Origin: Dysidea avara
Taxonomy: Eukaryota; Porifera; Demospongiae; Dictyoceratida; Dysideidae
Direction of reading: 5' to 3'
Length of the DNA stretch: 64,000 bases
Assembly: GCF_963678975.1 (NCBI RefSeq)
Contig: NC_089275.1
Location: 14,167,682 to 14,231,681, forward strand
Below, in pieces: positions 62,897 through 64,000 of this stretch. The position numbers and the translations under genes are program-made. A model generated the notes under the pieces. It worked only from the letters and a program-made list of their open reading frames with translations, was not told the DNA's origin and searched no databases. Positions within the stretch are counted from its first letter, which is position 1, and the number at the start of each line of letters is the position of its first letter.

Positions 62897-64000
62897 CTGA
62901 GCAGTCTACACAAGTGATACACATATGTACATGTACAATACATTTGTACAGTACAACATGCACCACCCAAGGGATCACCAAAAAGTTATGGCTACTGTAT
63001 ACTACATTCACTAAATATATTAAAATCTAACTGGATTTGTGAAAGAGGTCTTCCACACACATCCAATTCCATGAACTTGGGAGATCATAACTTAATGTTC
63101 AGTTGAAATTTTCTCCGTCCATTAAGCTATGTTGGTACTCACTACTGACCAAATTTCATAATACCTTTTCTTAAGTTATTAACTGTCAAAGTTGATAAAC
63201 AGGTGTGAAATACCCTTTTTTTGCAAATCCAGTCACAAATATGTATCATAATAGTACGGTAGAGTACAGTATGTAGGAACCATGGAGTAGGGCTAGGACG
63301 AAGCTTCAAATATTTTGTGGGTTCGAAGGTTAAGTAAACTTCAAATTATAAAAAAAGCTTTGTAATGTACTCATAGTCTACAAAAGAATTACAAACACAC
63401 GTCGTTATCTTAATTGCAGCTGCTTATTCATCTTGCACGATCAATGTTCGTCTCTTTATGATTGATCTTTGTTTGTGTGGCCCACTTTTAAAACATTGTA
63501 GTTTAGCTTGCTACCATAGTTGTAGCCTTAAAAAACACCTTATAAAGTGATAGATAACTCATAGAAAATGTCCTTTTAGCCATTAGTTGGTGTTTACCTG
63601 TGCATAATTGCAGTATAGCAGACCTGCCCATTTGCAATCAATCAATCGCATCATTCAGAACTGCTGCTGTGCATTTTCCAAATGCTTATAAACTTATTAA
63701 ATAGGATTAGAAAGATAAAACTTAAGAAGGATGTGCATAAATGCAAGAAAACTTGTTACTTGAAAGTTAACACTGAAGCTGCGAATGTTCAAACATTTTA
63801 GTAGAGAATGCTCAGAGGTAAATTTCAATATTTGTCTTAGCCCTATCATGGAGGTTTGCACCACCCAAATTCCAGGTGAGCCTTTGCAACAGGATTGGTT
63901 ACGCATATCAAGTATACACAGCTCTTTTAAGTCTTTAAGTCCACAGGCACGAATGGTGTAAACTAAAAGAAAAAGTTGAAAGTGATACCATTACTTTGTA

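Noticed and set aside
63290..63360. hAT-like left end TAGGGCTAGGACGAAGC
   Set aside because: No matching right end or target duplication was found inside the window.
63899..63962. Possible upstream ankyrin exon reading YTIRACGLKDLKEL after tttttag-type acceptor
   Set aside because: It has no clear donor in the needed phase and does not end in the expected TPLHxAA motif. It may still be an earlier exon, but it is not supported.

Overview
The window is nuclear DNA of an animal: AT-rich, multi-exon genes with GT-AG introns, many short foldback transposons, CA/TG microsatellites and no bacterial-style gene packing. The gene content (a fibrocystin-L type membrane protein, CAP/SCP secreted proteins, an ankyrin-repeat protein), short introns and many GCTAGCTA stretches fit an early-branching metazoan. 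A demosponge is my best guess, but nothing in the window proves the phylum. All genes that can be supported lie on the minus strand.

Layout, left to right. 1-1650: the first two coding exons (signal peptide, then CAP domain) of a CAP gene that runs off the left edge. 1650-16020: no supported gene; two LINE 3' tails, several MITEs, microsatellites and a copy of a dispersed repeat. 16021-52003: one large gene reconstructed here as 21 coding exons. Every splice phase agrees, the total is 14,229 nt, and the prediction is 4,742 residues. In order it carries a signal peptide, a complete CAP domain, three IPT/TIG domains, a PA14 domain, about 11 more IPT domains with a cupredoxin-like insert, two G8 domains each followed by a right-handed beta-helix region, one transmembrane helix and an 84-residue tail. 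From the first IPT domain onward this is the PKHD1L1 (fibrocystin-L) architecture; the N-terminal CAP domain is the unexpected part. The last coding exon is 10.6 kb, against 40-650 bp for the other twenty. 52061-64000: the 3' part of an ankyrin-repeat gene (four exons, one intron of about 7.9 kb), its 5' end beyond the right edge, with foldback elements and another copy of the dispersed repeat.

The CAP heads at 0.2-1.6 kb and 49-52 kb are paralogues. Their second exons are both 255 nt and encode 74 of 85 identical residues. Their promoters and first introns also align, but two MITEs in the right intron are missing from the left one. The locus therefore looks like a tandem duplication, with all 21 exons of one copy in view and only the head of the next.

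The introns hold a 1.9-kb minisatellite, a 320-bp near-perfect palindrome, hAT-like and pogo-like MITEs with visible target-site duplications, and a short motif (CTCTATTAGAGTATCT) repeated more than ten times across the window.
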